A stretch of 7,714 bases of DNA from Bacteroidales bacterium (lineage in GTDB: Bacteria > Bacteroidota > Bacteroidia > Bacteroidales > SMBSF77), in assembly GCA_021106655.1 (NCBI GenBank), contig JAIOTT010000072.1, forward strand, positions 1 through 7,714, written 5' to 3'. The notes beneath the pieces are model-generated. The model was not told the DNA's origin, did not search any database, and saw nothing but the letters and a program-made list of their open reading frames with translations. Shown here in pieces: positions 6,639-7,714 of the stretch; the first letter of the stretch is position 1; each line of letters opens with the position of its first letter. A program made the position numbers and the translations under genes.

Positions 6639-7364
6639 TAATAAAAAGTTAATGTCTGCACCAGGCTCAAATTCCTTTGGTTCCTGTCCATGCTTGAACA
6701 GTCGCAATGGTCTTTTCCCTTTTAGTTCAATTTTATCTCCTTCCATCTGTAGGAGTGTTGCTTCCCTGAGGCCGACGACATAAATATCTTTATTAACAAG
6801 GAGAAATTCCTCAATCCTCTGTTCCCGTGTTTCTCCTCCGTGGCCTTCAGGATTTGCATCCAGGTAATGTGGGTTTATCTGGAAAGGGATTAATTTGAAA
6901 CAATCAAAACTCTCAGGCTCGATTATGGGCATATCATTGGTAGTTTTCAAACTTGGGCATGCAACATTAGAACCGGCACTCCATCCCATATATGGCAGGC
7001 CTTTTAATGCTTGTTTTCTGATAGCCTCCATCAAACCGAATTTATGAAGCATATATACCAGATGGAATGTGTTTCCACCACCAACAGCAACGCATTCAGC
7101 ATTTTTAACAGCTTGTATTGGATCTTCCTCCTTGTGGATGGAATATATCTCGTATCCAAGCTCAGAAAATACATTTTGAACTCTCTCTTCATAAACATCA
7201 AATGACTTATAGAGCCCATCATCTGACAGGCCAACACCGGCATAAGGGATAAATAAAATTCTCTTAACGCTGGTTGTCTTCAGGAAGTCTGTAATATATT
7301 CTCTGGGCCATCCCAGATATTCTTCTCCGTAATTGGTGGAGTTGCTGATTAAAAGTAGTTTCAT
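6636..7364 (-). CDS. pepE: dipeptidase E (alpha-aspartyl dipeptidase, family S51)
   Basis: PepE is a cytoplasmic serine peptidase that splits dipeptides with N-terminal aspartate (Asp-Xaa). The product from ATG 7364-7362 is 242 residues, near the 229 of E. coli PepE, and begins MKLLLISNSTNYG like the enteric enzyme (MELLLLSNST). Further matches are FIPYAGV (38-44), VGGGNTFHL (94-102), GWSAGSNVACP (127-137) with nucleophile S129, TTNDMPI with D144, QINPHY with H166, and EGHGGETREQRI (173-184). S129, D144 and H166 correspond to the Salmonella Ser120, Asp135 and His157. A longer frame opens at 7445, but those 27 extra codons come from AT-rich leader and a tandem repeat and are not in the family. 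It is a distant relative of the cyanophycinase in the same locus, both being S51. It is probably the first gene of a unit with the synthetase, 2 nt apart, which ties Asp-dipeptide breakdown to synthesis. Confidence 0.94.
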   Translation of the reverse strand: MKLLLISNSTNYGEEYLGWPREYITDFLKTTSVKRILFIPYAGVGLSDDGLYKSFDVYEERVQNVFSELGYEIYSIHKEEDPIQAVKNAECVAVGGGNTFHLVYMLHKFGLMEAIRKQALKGLPYMGWSAGSNVACPSLKTTNDMPIIEPESFDCFKLIPFQINPHYLDANPEGHGGETREQRIEEFLLVNKDIYVVGLREATLLQMEGDKIELKGKRPLRLFKHGQEPKEFEPGADINFLL

Positions 7365-7423
7365 GTTTATTTTATTGTTTGTTAATATTTGTTTAGATAA
7401 TAAGCCGCTAATATAATAAATAA

Positions 7424-7522
7424 TAGTAATTCGATGGTAATTCAATTGTAATTCGATGGTAATTAGGTTATCATTAGGTGGTAATTAGGTTGTCATTAGG
7501 AGGTCATTAGGTAGTCATTCAG
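7424..7522. repeat. 11-bp tandem repeat, nine units
   Basis: The stretch divides without gaps into nine 11-mers: tagtaattcga, tggtaattcaa, ttgtaattcga, tggtaattagg, ttatcattagg, tggtaattagg, ttgtcattagg, aggtcattagg, tagtcattcag. The constant core is GTmATT, except in unit five, where the G is A. Units drift from an attcga type on the left to an attagg type in the middle. A tenth block (tggtatgaatg, 7523-7533) is only partly similar. The array begins 60 bp upstream of the pepE start codon. The 11-bp step is near one helical turn, so each core would lie on roughly the same DNA face. Confidence 0.88.
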
Positions 7523-7535
7523 TGGTATGAATGAC
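7514..7535. repeat. inverted repeat GTCATTC/GAATGAC
   Basis: GTCATTC (7514-7520) and GAATGAC (7529-7535) are perfect inverted arms around an 8-nt loop. The left arm overlaps the last unit of the 11-bp array. No T-run follows on either strand. It may be the remains of a palindromic intergenic repeat element. Confidence 0.45.
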
Positions 7536-7567
7536 ACGAAGTAAATGACGCACGAAGTGCAAATTAC

Positions 7568-7655
7568 ACCTCATCATCCTCAGTTGAGCGTAGTTTGTAA
7601 CTGTGCTCTGGGTAAGTTTTTGTTATGACCTCATCCTCCTGAAGGAGAGTAGTTA
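7568..7655. repeat. two related degenerate segments, REP-like
   Basis: ACCTCATC at 7568-7575 and at 7628-7635 each precede a similar stretch that ends in GTAGTT (ATCCTCAGTTGAGC at 7576-7589; CTCCTGAAGGAGA at 7636-7648), giving an imperfect direct repeat of about 27 bp offset by 60 bp. The second copy contains the small hairpin CTCC-TGAA-GGAG. The pattern cctcatcctgagcgtagt recalls common bacterial intergenic palindromes, so these may be decayed copies; that is from memory and not verified. Confidence 0.4.
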
Positions 7656-7678
7656 ATTCGTTCGTTGGTTATAAATTG

Positions 7679-7698
7679 CAACTGGATTTATCCAGTTG
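7679..7698. repeat. strong 8-bp stem hairpin near the right edge
   Basis: CAACTGGA (7679-7686) and TCCAGTTG (7691-7698) pair perfectly around TTTA. A further ACTGGA (7699-7704) can pair with TCCAGT (7691-7696), so two mutually exclusive stems are possible. No clear U-run follows on either strand, so a rho-independent terminator is not well supported, although the position would suit the end of a gene lying beyond the window. Confidence 0.45.
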
Positions 7699-7714
7699 AC
7701 TGGAGATTAAAACA

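Larger units (their letters stand above)
7365..7714. other. 350-bp non-coding region upstream of pepE
   Basis: I find no gene here on either strand. On the pepE strand, the 60 bp next to the start codon are very A/T-rich and would be the place for its promoter and leader, but I found no clear TAnnTTTG (-7) element of the Bacteroidota type. Beyond that lie an 11-bp tandem array, a 7-bp-stem hairpin, two related degenerate palindromic segments and a strong hairpin near the right edge, each listed separately. Minor items include GCACGAAGTGC (7550-7560), a 4-bp stem. Confidence 0.7.

Noticed and set aside
7365..7445. N-terminal extension of pepE starting at 7445
   Set aside because: The extra 27 residues are translated from AT-rich leader and repeat sequence, and PepE homologs begin at MKLLLISNST.
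7424..7522. CRISPR or iteron replication origin
   Set aside because: Units are 11 bp without spacers, and no replication initiator gene is present in the window. An origin cannot be supported.

Overview
The window is AT-rich bacterial DNA and most likely comes from a member of the Bacteroidota. This rests on a DUF4301 protein, a family I know mainly from Bacteroidetes, on A-rich leaders without Shine-Dalgarno sequences before the start codons, and on spacers built from short degenerate tandem repeats. Genus or species cannot be read from the sequence.

Layout: a partial gene enters from the left edge on the + strand (1-429) and encodes the C-terminal end of a SPOR-domain cell-envelope protein. 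It meets a convergent gene whose stop codon overlaps its own in a shared TTAA. Everything else is on the minus strand. In transcription order (right to left) the genes are pepE (7364-6636, dipeptidase E), a short cyanophycin-synthetase-like gene (6633-4435), cphB (4204-3329, cyanophycinase), iadA (3178-2018, isoaspartyl dipeptidase) and a DUF4301 gene (1964-426). The pepE/cphA junction is only 2 nt. The other gaps are 230, 150 and 53 bp. The 350 bp right of pepE hold no gene but are rich in repeats and small hairpins.

Functionally, the four genes from pepE to iadA form a coherent aspartyl-isopeptide locus. An ATP-dependent synthetase of the CphA family builds or extends a beta-aspartyl polymer. 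Cyanophycinase cuts such polymer into beta-Asp-Xaa dipeptides (classically beta-Asp-Arg), and isoaspartyl dipeptidase splits these into free amino acids. PepE covers ordinary alpha-Asp-Xaa dipeptides. The DUF4301 protein has a nucleotidyltransferase-like look and no evident place in this route.

The most interesting point is the synthetase. It ends exactly where the C-terminal lobe of the Mur-ligase-like domain should begin, and its remaining Mur-ligase motifs are eroded. Its ATP-grasp glycine-rich loop also differs from the classical cyanophycin synthetase pattern. This resembles the CphA2 type, which polymerises pre-made dipeptides, but no full-length CphA1 is visible here. What it polymerises is therefore open. 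Second in interest are the spacers: a 9-unit 7-bp array with two inverted units, a 9-unit 11-bp array, and further short periodic tracts and palindromes.
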